The notes beneath the pieces are model-generated. The model ran no database searches and was not told the origin of the DNA. It was given only the letters and a program-made list of their open reading frames with translations. DNA of 64,000 nt from Coturnix japonica (lineage: Eukaryota; Chordata; Aves; Galliformes; Phasianidae), in the NCBI RefSeq assembly GCF_001577835.2, contig NC_029542.1:4160773-4224772 (forward strand), read 5' to 3'. Positions 22,101 to 37,699 of the stretch are shown here, one piece after another. The position numbers and the translations under genes are program-made. The first letter of the stretch is position 1; every line of letters starts with the position of its first letter.

Positions 22101-23466
22101 TTAATTCAATTATTAGGTGTGAAATAAGGACAGGCTGGTGCTGTATTGCTTGCTCTACAGCTGTTCAGTTTTCTTTCTTCGTAGTTTAGCGCAATCAAAA
22201 CCCAGTGCAAAACAGATCCTTTCCTTTGCTTTAGACCTCAGGGACTGCTTAGGAGATTTTATAACCACCTGTATCACAGGGATGCCGATATACTTTGTGA
22301 ATGTGATAGATCTGTATTGCTTTGAGTAACACAGGAACTGCTCAGGAACACCCAGGCACATTTTGTCCAGCTGCTCCAAACACCAGATCTGGCTTGTTGG
22401 ATCTGGTAAGCAGAAGGAAGGACATTGTTAGTGAGTTACCAGTCCTGTATTACGAGTTTTACCCAATTTAAAGAAACCATTAGGTAATCCATCCGATGCT
22501 TTGGGGATCTCTTTGTGCAACAAGGGTGGAGAGTTGGGGAGGAAGGCAGGGGGGGATCATGGACCGGTCCTGACATGCTGCTGAGAACTCGTGCTATTGT
22601 CGAGGTGGACCTTGTTTATTCTAGATCTGCATTTTCTTTGAAATTTTCTTTTGTGAGCCACGTTTCAAAGGAAAGTTGGTAATAAGAATCCTGTATTAAT
22701 CCGACATGAGGAGATATGAAAGAGCACTGTGACAGTTTCACTCCTGAATACGAGACTGCCCAGAACGCACTGTTTTATGTGTAGATGTTGACTTTGGAGT
22801 GCAAATCCATACAGACACTCTTGGTGCTCCACTTTGTCTCTCTTAGTTCTGCTTTCTGGGTCTCACTGTCTACAGTCCTAATAACACCTAATAACACCTC
22901 ATAACACCGCTGATTCTCATGCTCAGCTTTTAGTGTTGTGTATCTCTGGTCTGAGCTGGGGCTGGGCTGACCTGGGGAAGGGGATGGAGCCTGGGTTTGG
23001 CTGAGCAGCCCGTCATGGCTACGGGATCCATCAACCAACATAACAAGCATCAATGTGAAGGCAAATTGCTTTGAATTAAATAGGTGACTGTGGATGTGTG
23101 AGATGTGTGGGAAATTGCTTAAAGTCTTGGAAGGAAAACATGTAAAAAGAGCTGAAGAAAATTTCTCTAAAACTGAAAATAAATGAATGTTTTGAGGGTG
23201 CAAAGTGTACTTTTCAACACCACCGATAATGCTGCTTTGCATGGCAGCAGCCAGAAGCTGTATAGAAGGAAATCTGTCCGTTTTGCTTAGAAATGTCACT
23301 TGTAACTTGCAGCACTTGTTTCTATGTATCTGCACCCTTCCATCTTCATGCTGCTCCATCAGTGAGGAGTCCCTTGGGCCTCCTTCTGCAGCACTGCCAT
23401 TTTGGGCAGGTTTAAGAATAAGCAAAATCAGAAATTCCAATAAGCAGTACAAGTAAAGGAAAGGAG

Positions 23467-23472
23467 TTTATT
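23467..23472 (-). terminator. KRT23 polyadenylation signal
   Basis: AATAAA on the minus strand about 325 bases after the KRT23 stop codon; the 3' untranslated region probably ends just below it. Confidence 0.55.
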
Positions 23473-23796
23473 GGCAGTAGTGAGGTATGTGGTAAGAGAC
23501 ATGAGACAAGGAGAAGTCAGAGATTATTCACTTTAAATTATAGTTAATTTGCAGAGCAGTAAATGAACCACAGATGGAGATTCGGGAGACGTGCTTAATA
23601 CATACATTACCAGCTCAGACAGTCATCTTCATTGAATGGTTTGGCTCCAGCATTTTGATGACTAAAAGCTCTTTAACAACACCAGCTCTGCATGGCGCTC
23701 TGTAGTGTGAGCTGCAGGTCGCTGTAGGGGCAGCACAGCTGGCAGTTACAGCATGGCAGCCCACCAGGAATGGAGGAACTAGCAGAACATTTCCCT

Positions 23797-26700
23797 TCAC
23801 TCTTGCTGGTGGATCTCGTTGGTGGTGGAGGACACCAGGTGCCCATTGACGCTGCCATGCACAATGGCTTTGATCTTTCCATTGGTCAGTTCATCATATT
23901 CTGGAAGAAAATGAAAGGTTAATTATACCAGACTTTGGGGAAACTTCATTTACAGTAATTTACCGGCTACCTCAACTGATTTATCTTTACATGTTTCCCT
24001 TTAAGTCAATACTTATTATTGCTCTTTGTGAAATTTACTGACAGAGTCACTCTGGGCCTTGTCCAGGTCGGGGCAAATGAATAGCAAAGCTGCATCGCAG
24101 CCAATGCAAATCTGACTTCAGAGCAGATTCACCTGCATGTCCGCAGGTCATGCTCATACCAGAAGAGGAGTTTCCAGACATGCAGATTTTGTTTGCTCTC
24201 ATGCTCTCAGACTGTTTTAGTCACCGCATGGAGTCTTTATGCCTCCTCATCTGCCATGAAAGCTTTAGTCTCGAGCCCGAGCTCTGGCCGTGTCTCACTG
24301 GCAGGGCTGTGTGTGGAGCAGCTGTGAGAGCTGAGTGCAGTGCAGCCCTTCTGCAGCTCTGGCACATAAAGTGAAGATGATTTGGAGTCCAATTTGATAG
24401 GAAATGACAAAATTAGAGTCACTATAGAGAACAAAATAAAGGATTTTACCTTCAGCTTTTGATTCACACGTTCTTGTTATCCTGCAAAGATGATGAAACA
24501 GAGACAAAGCAATGAATGTACTGGTTTTAAGAAGTTTCTCTGCATACCAAGTGGCTCCAGCTTTGTGTTATGATCCATCAAATTAAAATACCAGCCCCTC
24601 TGCAGCATGGAACTCACATCTCTGATAAGTGTAAACAAACAAATAAGCTGAACATTGGAATCCCTTCTCATCTGTTCCATCTGGGGAGGCTTGGCCCTAC
24701 CTGTCCACATTCCCTTCCAGCAGCAGGCGGTAAGTGGAGATTTCCTTCTCCAGGCGTGTTTTAATGCCTAGAAGAACCCTGTATTGGTTGTGTTGCTGCC
24801 TGATGTCGTGGCGAAGCTGGCCGAGCTCTTCCTCGCATTTGGAGATGATCTGCTGCATGCTTTGCAGTGCGGCAGCGTAGTAATTCCGAGTGTCAGCCAA
24901 GGTGTCCTCCAGCATGTGTTTCTGACAGAGCAGATAACAGCAATTCTACGGTTACAATGCATATAGCATATCATACAGAAATGTCAGCGAATTTGGTCTC
25001 TGATCAGAAGATTACAAAAGTTAGACTGTGGTCGTGTGAACACTTATGCAGTGGAATCATTATTCATGTGAAGAGCAGAACCACGACGCTGTGCTGTGTG
25101 TGCAGAATGAATGGCAAGAGGGGCGTCATTCAGCCCTGCCAAATTCCTTATGCTCGAACACGGTGATCCTGCATTTTCTTTCTCTTCTCCCCTTATTTTG
25201 GTTGTTTGTAAGGTGGGATACACATTTTTCACATCCTGCTGATGGTTGTTGAATCTATTTTGCATATTCTGGCAAAGCAGGGCCCCAAATTTCAATTTCA
25301 ATTTAATAACTACACCAAAATTACATTCAGAATAACTTAAGCAGAGAATTGGTCCAAGGCAGTTCCTAAGAATTTATGATGCAACCGAGGGCAGCCAGAG
25401 ATGTCTGCCATAGATACCTTACTCATCTGTGCCTGCAGCTCGATGTCCAGGGACTGTAAGGTCCGTGTTAGATCCTTGATCTCGTTCTCACTGCTCTGTA
25501 TCTGTTCTGGATCAGGGGCTGCTGCCAGGGACACGGCTGTGCTCTGCGGGGCAAAGGCAGGAGAAAAGATCAGCGGTTCTGATCAGTCAGTGCAGCAATG
25601 GGGGTGTTTGGAATGAACAGGAAAGGGCTGTTACCAGTTCATTGTACCAACTGTCAAGGCTTTGACGATTCTTTTCGATTATGGCTTCATAATCTTCTCT
25701 TATTTCAGCCAGAATCTTGGCGAGGTCTTCAGGAGGCGGCGCGTTGACTTTCACATTGACTTTGAAGTCCTGCGATGAGCGGTTTGCTTCCATGTCCTGT
25801 TGGTACAGGCAGAGGAAACAGAGAATTTGTTTATGAGAAGGGAAACAGTTTTCATACCTAAACTTGTCTCATCTTCAGCTCCATCCTCCCACAATGCCCC
25901 AGATACTCCTTTCCATCGGGCTAAAGTTAACTGTTACGTATATTCACCATCTGGGAGCTTTGTGTGGGTAATGCTGTGACATGACTTCAAGCAGGGGCTG
26001 ATACCTGCTGCCATGGCAGAGCTGTGTGAGAGAAACCAATAAAAGACCGTGTAGGAAGGTCTTGTCAAATAAAGCTCCTGGAAGATGCGTGCACTGAAGC
26101 AGGAACGTTTTTGGTTTATTTATCTGTTAAGAATCTAAAACTTTTCATGAAAATCTAACAGTAAATCCATATTTCTTAGCCGGTATGTTAATATTTATGG
26201 AACTATAACTCAGTTTACAGGATAGTAATGTAAAAGTTCTATGTAATTGTTAAAGGAGTAATTGGATTAAAACATATAATTACTCTGTAAACAACATAAT
26301 TACAGGACAAGTCGAGCAGGTATGGTAACATTCCGATGCTGTAGCACAATCCTGTGTGCTAGGTACCATTTTCAGAAGCAAAGTAGCACTGCAGGCATGA
26401 CATCACAGCCTCTGAAATGCAGATCAGCTGGACACAGCCATGGCTCTGTTGGTTGCCTCCATTCCAAGAACTGGTCTGGTGTAGCTGTTCAGTTTATGTC
26501 CTTGGTTATGGGGGAGCCAGCCAAGGAAAGCTGCACCTACTGCTGTGTGTGTTTGTGCTCTCCTTTGCAATCCACAGATACTGAGTAGGATGTTTGGCTC
26601 CGCATTAGGTAATAACTGAAAACAACATTAGTTGAAGCAAAATGAAAGCAGCATGTTGGCGCACAGTGGTATTATATGAGGGGGAATAACATATTATTGT

Positions 26701-29700
26701 GGTACAGCTCTGAAAGGAGTCAGAGCAGCGCTATTTTTTCTGACACGGATTATTATCTGTTTAATTGTGCTTAGAATTTTGCAAGAATAAGTAGTTTTAC
26801 TCGACTCCGGTAACCGCTGTGTTCAGTTTTGATCCTCTGAGGATTCAGCAGCTGCTTTGTTCAGGTCGCCCTGACTGAGCAGGAGGGGATAAGGTGACCC
26901 GGAGGGGTCCCTTCCAACCTCAACCTGTGTGATTCTGTGAAGTGATATATCCAGAGGGGAGGGGAACATTGTGATCAGTCAAACTGAACAGCAACCAGGA
27001 ATGTTTCCTGTGCACAACATCTCTCTGTGTATGTATTTCTGAGAACATTTATGTCAAACATGTACATTATTAGCTATGTACAACGAATGAGTAAGTGACT
27101 AGAAAAGAGCCTGGGAGAAAACACAGCAAACTGTGATCCTTACTGAGGTCCCAGTGTGACTGGTAACGTTGTACACAAGGTTTAGGCTTAATCTGACTCT
27201 CACTGGCTTCTTTAGGAACGTAACTGGGTTCTGAATCATCAATCCCATTTATAGATTATGGATCTTACTCCAAGTTAATTACACGGCAGCACAGATTTAT
27301 GTGATAAAGTAACTTTTTCTACCTCCTCGTGGTCTTTCCTCCTGAGGATGTGTTCTTCTCTCAAGCCTTCAATTTCCATTTCCAGATCTGTTGTAATAAT
27401 GGTCAGGCCATCCAGCTCCTTACGCAGGTTCTCAAGATCACACTGCACTCCCTGCCTCCGAGTCTTCTCTGCTTCGTACCTTGGTCAGGAGAAAGAAGGC
27501 AAAGCCTGCTCATTGACAATGAACTGCTTCTGGCCTCGAATACAAGTCAGAGCAAAGAAACAGTATTTGCAATTGTTACTGTTTGTGTTTTTTTTGAATG
27601 GTCAGTTTTCAACCCCTCAGAAAAAGGAACAGATCAGACATCTGCATGATTCCCAAGAAGTCTGATTAACAGAAACGTGAACTCCTTTCCTGTGCCAAGA
27701 TCTGCCTGAAAGCTCTCAGTCCAAGTATTTGGGCTTTTTAGATGGTCTGAGAACTCTTTCAACAGTGATCTGACCCACGCCATAGACAACAATCAGGCCT
27801 TGGAAGCACTCACCCTAGCACTGAGCTGATACCATGTATTATAAACTCCTCGACAGTCAGCGGTATGCTGAAGGAACAAGCACTCAAGCAAGAGGATAGA
27901 TGAGGGGAGGACAAAGAAATCCAGCAGAGGATGCTGAATGGACCAGAAAATCCAAAGTCAGAGAGATGCATAGAAGGGACAAAGATATTCCAAAGCAGGA
28001 TTTCCGAGACAGGATCATATTCTTGCAATACTGAGCGTGGCGAGTATGTGCATTAGCTGAGCATTCTGGGACTTGGAGATAGGGCACGTGGTAGTGCACA
28101 GCAGAGTTAATTGGTGCTGTTGGATGACAGTGTAAATGCCATTTGTCACCAGTATCAAGTGTCTGCTGTAAAACCTGCTCTTCAGGACCTGAACAAAGTA
28201 TCACAAACAGGGTGACTCGAGTTCAGCAATCATTTGAATGTTTTTCACCCTTTTTTTTATCTTCTTCTTTTTTTAATTACTTTTGTTCTGCATTGCTCCT
28301 GTTTATCCACCAGAAATCTGCCTTCAAATCAATGTCCTGATGGATTGTCAGGAAGAAAGATTCAGCTTAATCCTCTGTCAGACTGAACAAGGAAACAAAA
28401 GAAGCACTTACTTGAGCCTGAAGTCTTCAGACGCCATGTTGGCGTTGTCGATTTGCAGGAGGATGCTGGCGTTGGTGACCTTCCCATCCTCAATCTGCAA
28501 AACAGAGAATCCAGTCACAGGGTCAGCATTGCTGTATGCTAACAGTGACTAACCTGTGCTTCCTTATGGATGCCCTCTGCTTGTGTCAAACGTATGAACA
28601 GGAGAAGTCAGGAGAGCAATTGAATAGAAGTTTAATTTCCTGATTCGTTTACATACATACAGAAAGTGCACTGTGATATTCAATGTACTCATGAGGCAGA
28701 TTTGAGCTCTAAATCCAAGTATGGAAGGCGCAGTATGGCCTTTGGAAGTACTCTAGAACCTCGTACATAATTAGCAGCAGTGACTTTGGGGCATTGTGTC
28801 CTGTTCTAACAAATAGGAAAGAGAAGCGTGGCTGCAGCTGCTCAATGCTGCCGCACCAAAACGAGGTGCACTGTGGTCATAGAGAAGCCATTCTGTGATC
28901 AGAGAGCTCCCAACACTTGTAAGCAGCACTTCCCGCACCTCCATGAATCACCGGGACACCAGGAAGAAGGAAAATTGTCCTCAAGTGTCAAACGTTTCCC
29001 TCAGTACTGAAAGACTGGAGGAGTTTTAACTAATCTCTGCACCAGAACAGACTGTGCATTCCTGAGCAATTAGCAGCACAGCGCAGGTGCTGCCCTGGGA
29101 CGCACCAAGTCTGACAGTCCCCCAAGTGTGTCACTGCCTGGAATGAGTTGTCAGAGAAGAGACAATCCTTGAACCCATCCTTAGAGAAGGGCACATTTTG
29201 CTGCAGGAGGGAATAACCAAGAAGCCATTTTAATTTGTGGGTAATTAATGTGATGATGATTAATAATTAAATGCAAAGTTTCACTCATTTTGCTGGCATT
29301 GTGGTAATTGCAATAATTGATAGAGAAAGTGAAAATCCTGTGTGAAATCACTGAATTATCACCTGTAAATAACCCTGTACCAGCAGTGCCTGCCATCAGT
29401 GGGGCCGTCGGGCTGACAGCACTATATGGAGTGCATTAGAAGTAACACTTTGGGTGCAGCCCATTTGGAAGTGAGGGCTTCGCCACAGTCAGCACGGAGC
29501 TTTCAGCCATATCATCTTTCTAAGCCGTTTCAATCTGTTCATTTCAAATCTACGTGAAAGCATTGGTATTCCCGATGAACAGCATAAAGTATTCATCTCT
29601 GGATCAGCTAAAAAAGAGCATTTATGTGACAGGTATGGAGGCCGACGACCTGAAACTAGAAATAGGTGATGACAATCCTGGCTCTCCGACACGTTGCCTG

Positions 29701-31076
29701 TGGTCGGAGCGGCTCATCTTCTGCCTGCCGGCAATGCATAACAGCCAGCAAAGCGTTTATCAGGCCCTGAGCTCCATCCGCAGGGCTGAGGGACAGCGCT
29801 GCTCTCAGGGCCTCTGCAAAAACAATTCTTGGGGTGCTGAGAATGCGAAGGAGCAGACTGCAAAGAGCAGGAGAAAACAGCAGCGTGGCAGCTGGAATGG
29901 AATGGCTCTGCTTTCTGCCCTGTGTGGCTGTGCAGTTAATTACGGCGATTAGTCACAGAGATGGTTACAGTGCTAAGTATGTTCATTATGAATACAGATT
30001 AATATTATGGTTAAATTTGAAGACACGTGAGTTTGGGAGACTGAAGGAGTTACTGTTGAACATTAATATTAACAACTGGCCAGAACCAGAATTTCTTCTT
30101 TTAATTATAGTGAAAACATCCACAAGGAATTTGTCACTGCTATTTCCTTAATTACAATGAAGTATTTTTCCATCTGATTACATAAGCTCATCGGACCCAA
30201 AAGTTCTATAGTTTCATCGTCTGCTGCCACGGGAATCGAAGCAATGAAAGGCAGCAGGACGTCGAAGGACGGTGTGCATGAAGGAAGGCACTCTGTTCAG
30301 GCTGCCTGCTTTTTAATTTGCTTGACTACGTGTGCAGTCAGAAGGATCGTGTTCTGCCAGACGTGGTTCTCAAACCACAGTTTCATGTACAACAATGAGC
30401 ACCTGGCAGCAGACGAGTGCCTTTATTCTATCAGCCTGCACAGGAGCCCCTCATTGCCCCTCCAGCATTTCTTATTCCCCACTTTCCTCCTCGTGGAGGC
30501 AGAGAACGTTCACACCCAGCTCCTGTAACCACTTCCATTTGTATTTCTAACATTCGCAATGTTATTCTTAATTTTCTTTAAAGGAAAGCCATCAGCATAA
30601 ATGAGGAGCCAGATCCCTTAGAGGAGCACAGAATGGCATAGTTGCTTATAGCTCTGACTTACCTGTCTTTGCATGTCAGTGACGTTTTGCTCGTACTGGT
30701 TGAAGTCATGCCTCTTCCCATGGGACTTTGTCCTGTGCCACTCTAGGATGCAGCTTTCCAGCTGAGCGTTGGCTGCTTCTAAGGAGCGCACCTTGTCCAG
30801 GTAGGCAGCCAAACGGTCATTCAGGTTTTGCATAGTCTGTTTCTCATTCCCACCCAGGAAGATGCTTTCCCAGTGGTGCTCGCCGAAGCATCCCCAGGAT
30901 GCCCCTCCTCCGGCAGCCAGACAGAGGGGTCTGCTGGAGGAGAAAGAGCTCAGTGTGCCGCTGCCACCGGCTGCACTTGGAGGTCGGTAAGAAGTTCCTT
31001 GCTGGGCCAAACCACACCCTGCGCTACCCCTCAGGGACCCAGAATAGAACTGGAAGGGGCCTGGGCTGGTACTCAT
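23797..31076 (-). CDS. KRT23: Keratin, type I cytoskeletal 23, 8 exons
   Basis: Exons in transcript order are 31076-30663, 28494-28412, 27479-27323, 25796-25635, 25543-25418, 24921-24701, 24481-24450 and 23900-23797, joining in phase to 432 residues (human 422). The head is serine/glycine-rich without long loops. The rod begins [18 protein letters not shown]23-specific marks include [47 protein letters not shown] (the usual DAAPG motif is replaced, as in human K23), and ELGQLRHDI. The helix end reads [14 protein letters not shown]. The tail [21 protein letters not shown] resembles the human one. It is the longest gene here because of introns 1 and 4 (about 2.2 and 1.5 kb). Intron 2 uses an AAG rather than CAG acceptor. 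K23 is an epithelial keratin of gut and gland whose partner is uncertain. Confidence 0.94.
26840..26942 (+). mobile_element. CR1 LINE 3'-end fragment in KRT23 intron 4
   Basis: The tail ggtcccttccaacctcaacc followed by tgtgtgattctgtga is the typical 3' end of avian CR1 elements, including the short ATTCTGTGA-type repeat. Only about 100 bases remain, in the orientation opposite to KRT23. The left border is approximate. Confidence 0.7.
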
Positions 31077-31151
31077 GTTTAGCTCCGTTACGGATCTGAG
31101 CCAATGTTTGCCTGACTCGCACTGAGCAGCTCCTTAGCCTTCCCTGAGCGG

Positions 31152-31158
31152 CTTTATG
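31152..31158 (-). promoter_or_regulatory. KRT23 TATA-like box
   Basis: CATAAAG on the minus strand, about 76 bases upstream of the KRT23 start codon. It is a weak match to TATAAA, but the spacing equals that of the neighbouring keratin genes. Confidence 0.4.
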
Positions 31159-31159
31159 C

Positions 31160-33560
31160 CTTTTCCTGTGGGAGTTCCCTGCGATGAATGACTACAGCGA
31201 GATTGTGTCATCATGAAACGTGCTTCCTCTTGGTCAATTTTGAAGCATTTATGAGCCTGCACACACTGTTGTTATTATTTGGAATCGCAGCCACACACCA
31301 GATTCCTTTTGCTTGTTTTCTTTCTTTTTTTTCTTCGCTTTTCATATTATAATTGTGAGGTGTGGCTAAAAGCAGTAGGTGTGGAACCGGATCGGCTCAG
31401 CCTCGGACTGTTTACTAAAACCCAGCAGTGAATACGTTGTGTTCTCGTGTTCGGAGGGGGAGCAGCCACCCGTCACAGGACGGGGCAGGGTGAGGCAGGG
31501 GCTGCTGTGCCGGGTCGCTTTGCTGCTGCTGCTGGAAATCTCAGCTTCCGAACTGCGGCACCGTGAGCCCTGAGGCACCACGTGTCCTGCGGGCTGACAT
31601 GATGCTCCCAGCAGCTCCAGCCTGTGTAAGGAGTGAGATTTAACAGGGAAATTAACCCAGCTCCGTCCCGCAGCTGCAGCTGAGCCCATTTCCCACCGAT
31701 ACACACCAGGATCAGACCCTTCACAATCTTTCCTACTCGTTTTACTCATGATTCGATCTGCATCATATTTCAATTTCAGCGGCCTTATTGAAACAGATAA
31801 TAAAGCAGGAATTTATTGCCGTTGCTAATGTGAATACTATAAAGATATTTATAGCAGTAGAAAATACGCAGAGGTTTGTTTTAATACTCCAAAAGCTGCG
31901 GTGGGGGGCGGCTGGGAAGCAGCAGGGGATGTGTGTCCGTACAGCGGTCTGCATCCCGGGCACGGCTGGAGGGATGCTACGGGATTGTACCGGCCTGGGG
32001 GCAGCCCGCACAATCCTTCTTTATTCCGTGTTTAAATTGAAATCCGGCAGCTCTGAAGCTCCGCGCTTCGCTCAGCTCTGCGGGGCCGGGGAGATGGAGC
32101 TGGGCAGGGATCGGGCTCCGCCTGGTGGCTCGGGGCTGCTTTGCGCCTCAGCTGCTGATGCTCCGTGTTCTTTCCTATTTCTCATACATTTGATGGTACA
32201 GAAATGCTAAGAATATTCTCATAACAGCTACAGCTGTCACCTGCTGTTGGTACCGACACTGTCAGCACTGCAGCTTGAGAGTTACAAGGGCTTGAAGTGC
32301 CTGGCAGAAATGCAGAGCTAACTGCAGTAAAACATGCAAGTAGGATGGAACCAATGATATCCGGCTGTTCAGTTCATCTCCACAAAGCTTAATTTCACAC
32401 TGAGTTTTCTAGTCCGGCAGTTCACTAAGATAATGGTCTGTTAAATCTGATGGAGGGACCCATCCCTGACATGGAGTCAGGGCGAGGTGTTGCTGGCAGG
32501 GACCCTCCAGCCCCAGCCCCTGCATGGCACAGAGCTCTCCCACAGGTGGCAGCTGACACAGGACGAGGTGATGGCACACTATAAATGTCTCCTCTGAAAC
32601 TGAGCTTTTTTAAGTTGGAAAAGACATCTCCCGGTTTTCCACAAGCACAAACGTGAAGGATCCGTGGGAAAGACCAGAAATCTTCATTCAGAACCCGGCG
32701 CAGTTCTGCGGCTGTTTCTTATGGAGCTCGTTTTCAGCCGGCTGTGCAGCCCGTGCAGAACGGAATGAAAGCAATGGGCCGAGTAGGAAAATAAAGAGGC
32801 CGTCAGCAGGTGGCACCGTGGGATGAAGCTGCTGTGGATGATGCTCCCCGAGCCGTGGAGCTGCTGCAGGTTGGTGCTGCTGGGAGCGCTGTTGTGTGAG
32901 TGTGTGACAGCCCCGATGGGAGGTAAAGTGTGTGACAGAGCATCGATGGAAACAGTTTCATTCACACCGACTGAGGATGTGGCCGTTTAATGCTCATTTT
33001 GATGAGATCCTGGCAGCCAAGGTGCTGCTGCTTGGTTGTGTGTTACTGCCAGGGCAATATGTTAGTTACTGCTATTAGCAGGATTCTAATATACTACTAG
33101 GGCATAACAGCCCCCGTGTGTCCTCTATCAGCAGCAATTAATGCCATTCTGTCTTCCAGTGAAGTTTCGTGGCTGCTGGTGGAGATGGAGTCTGTGGGAA
33201 TTAGTGTTATTTCTTTCTGGTGTGATGCTGTGTGTCCTCAGGGTGTGCTTTGACTGGAAGAACTTGAGCTGGGTGGCAGGCAAGAACAAAATCTGGATTT
33301 CACAAGTTGTGCCTGTTGAATTCAGAGCTTGAGGGTGTTTTGTGTGATCTTTTTTTCATATTAACTTCTGCTTCCTGGGAGAACCCGATGGCACTTCATA
33401 TCTGTCCTTTTATCACTGCCTTTCTAATGGCTCTTCAGGTTGTGCTGCCGTTATACATGGAGGTACCTACATGTCACACAGCATGTTGGGATGCAGGGAG
33501 GGCTGGGACTGCAGAAAAACAACATCAGACCAAATTCATTTGCAGAAGCAGGAGAGAAAC
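31160..33560. other. KRT23-KRT15 intergenic region (about 2.4 kb)
   Basis: In mammals this position is filled by KRT39/40, the keratin-associated protein genes, the acidic hair keratins and KRT13. Here no keratin exon, cysteine-rich repeat protein or other gene is seen on either strand. The stretch includes a T-rich run near 31320-31335 and a GC-rich patch at about 31900-32150, which has some promoter character but no recognised gene. Confidence 0.6.
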
Positions 33561-33566
33561 TTTATT
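33561..33566 (-). terminator. KRT15 distal polyadenylation signal
   Basis: AATAAA on the minus strand about 220-250 bases beyond the last KRT15 coding exon. A second AATAAA at 33809-33814 overlaps the end of that exon, so two 3' ends are possible. Confidence 0.5.
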
Positions 33567-33781
33567 GTGTAGGGGCTTTCATAAGGACACCGTACAGAAA
33601 CGAGCAGATGTCTCTGATCAATGGAGCCAAATGATTGCATAGAAAGGGAGAGAAATTTGAGGAAAGACATGAAGCTTTTTGGGTTACATTCTTGTGTTCT
33701 AGCAAAAGTAACAACACGTTTCTGTAAGCATTAGCCAGTGGTTGGGCTGCCCTTCTTATAGCTGGTCCAGCGCAGGTGGTG

Positions 33782-37605
<3,824 letters not shown>

Positions 37606-37683
37606 GGCTGCAGCACAGGAGGAGCTGGGTACTCAGCAAAGTGCAGAGCAGGAAAGCGTGTGCCTTGGGTGCCCTGGTGCTTC

Positions 37684-37690
37684 TTTTATA
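37684..37690 (-). promoter_or_regulatory. KRT15 TATA box
   Basis: CTATAAAAG on the minus strand, about 79 bases upstream of the KRT15 start codon. It is the best TATA match in the window. Confidence 0.7.
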
Positions 37691-37699
37691 GCCACCAGA

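Larger units (their letters stand above)
15940..23466. other. KRT20-KRT23 intergenic region (about 7.5 kb)
   Basis: This is the longest gene-free stretch. No keratin exon of normal quality is seen. It contains a short CR1-like piece near 19050-19140 with a tandem duplication, a small repeat of the unit aataacacct at 22875-22912, and T/A-rich patches. A 225-residue minus-strand open frame at 22775-23452 shows no recognisable domain except a weak keratin-like stretch discussed in the findings. Upstream control elements of KRT20 probably lie here, but I cannot identify them. Confidence 0.5.

Noticed and set aside
22775-23452. Minus-strand open frame of 225 codons downstream of KRT23
   Set aside because: No overall family signature; part is made of a simple repeat and it overlaps the end of the likely KRT23 3' flank. 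Only its weak keratin-like stretch is kept as a low-interest finding.
29554-29952. Plus-strand frame of 132 codons in KRT23 intron 1
   Set aside because: No recognisable motif and antisense to the gene; consistent with a chance frame.
31900-32150. GC-rich patch between KRT23 and KRT15 as a promoter of a hidden gene
   Set aside because: No open frame with a recognisable family, no TATA box and no exon pattern follow it; left as plain intergenic DNA.
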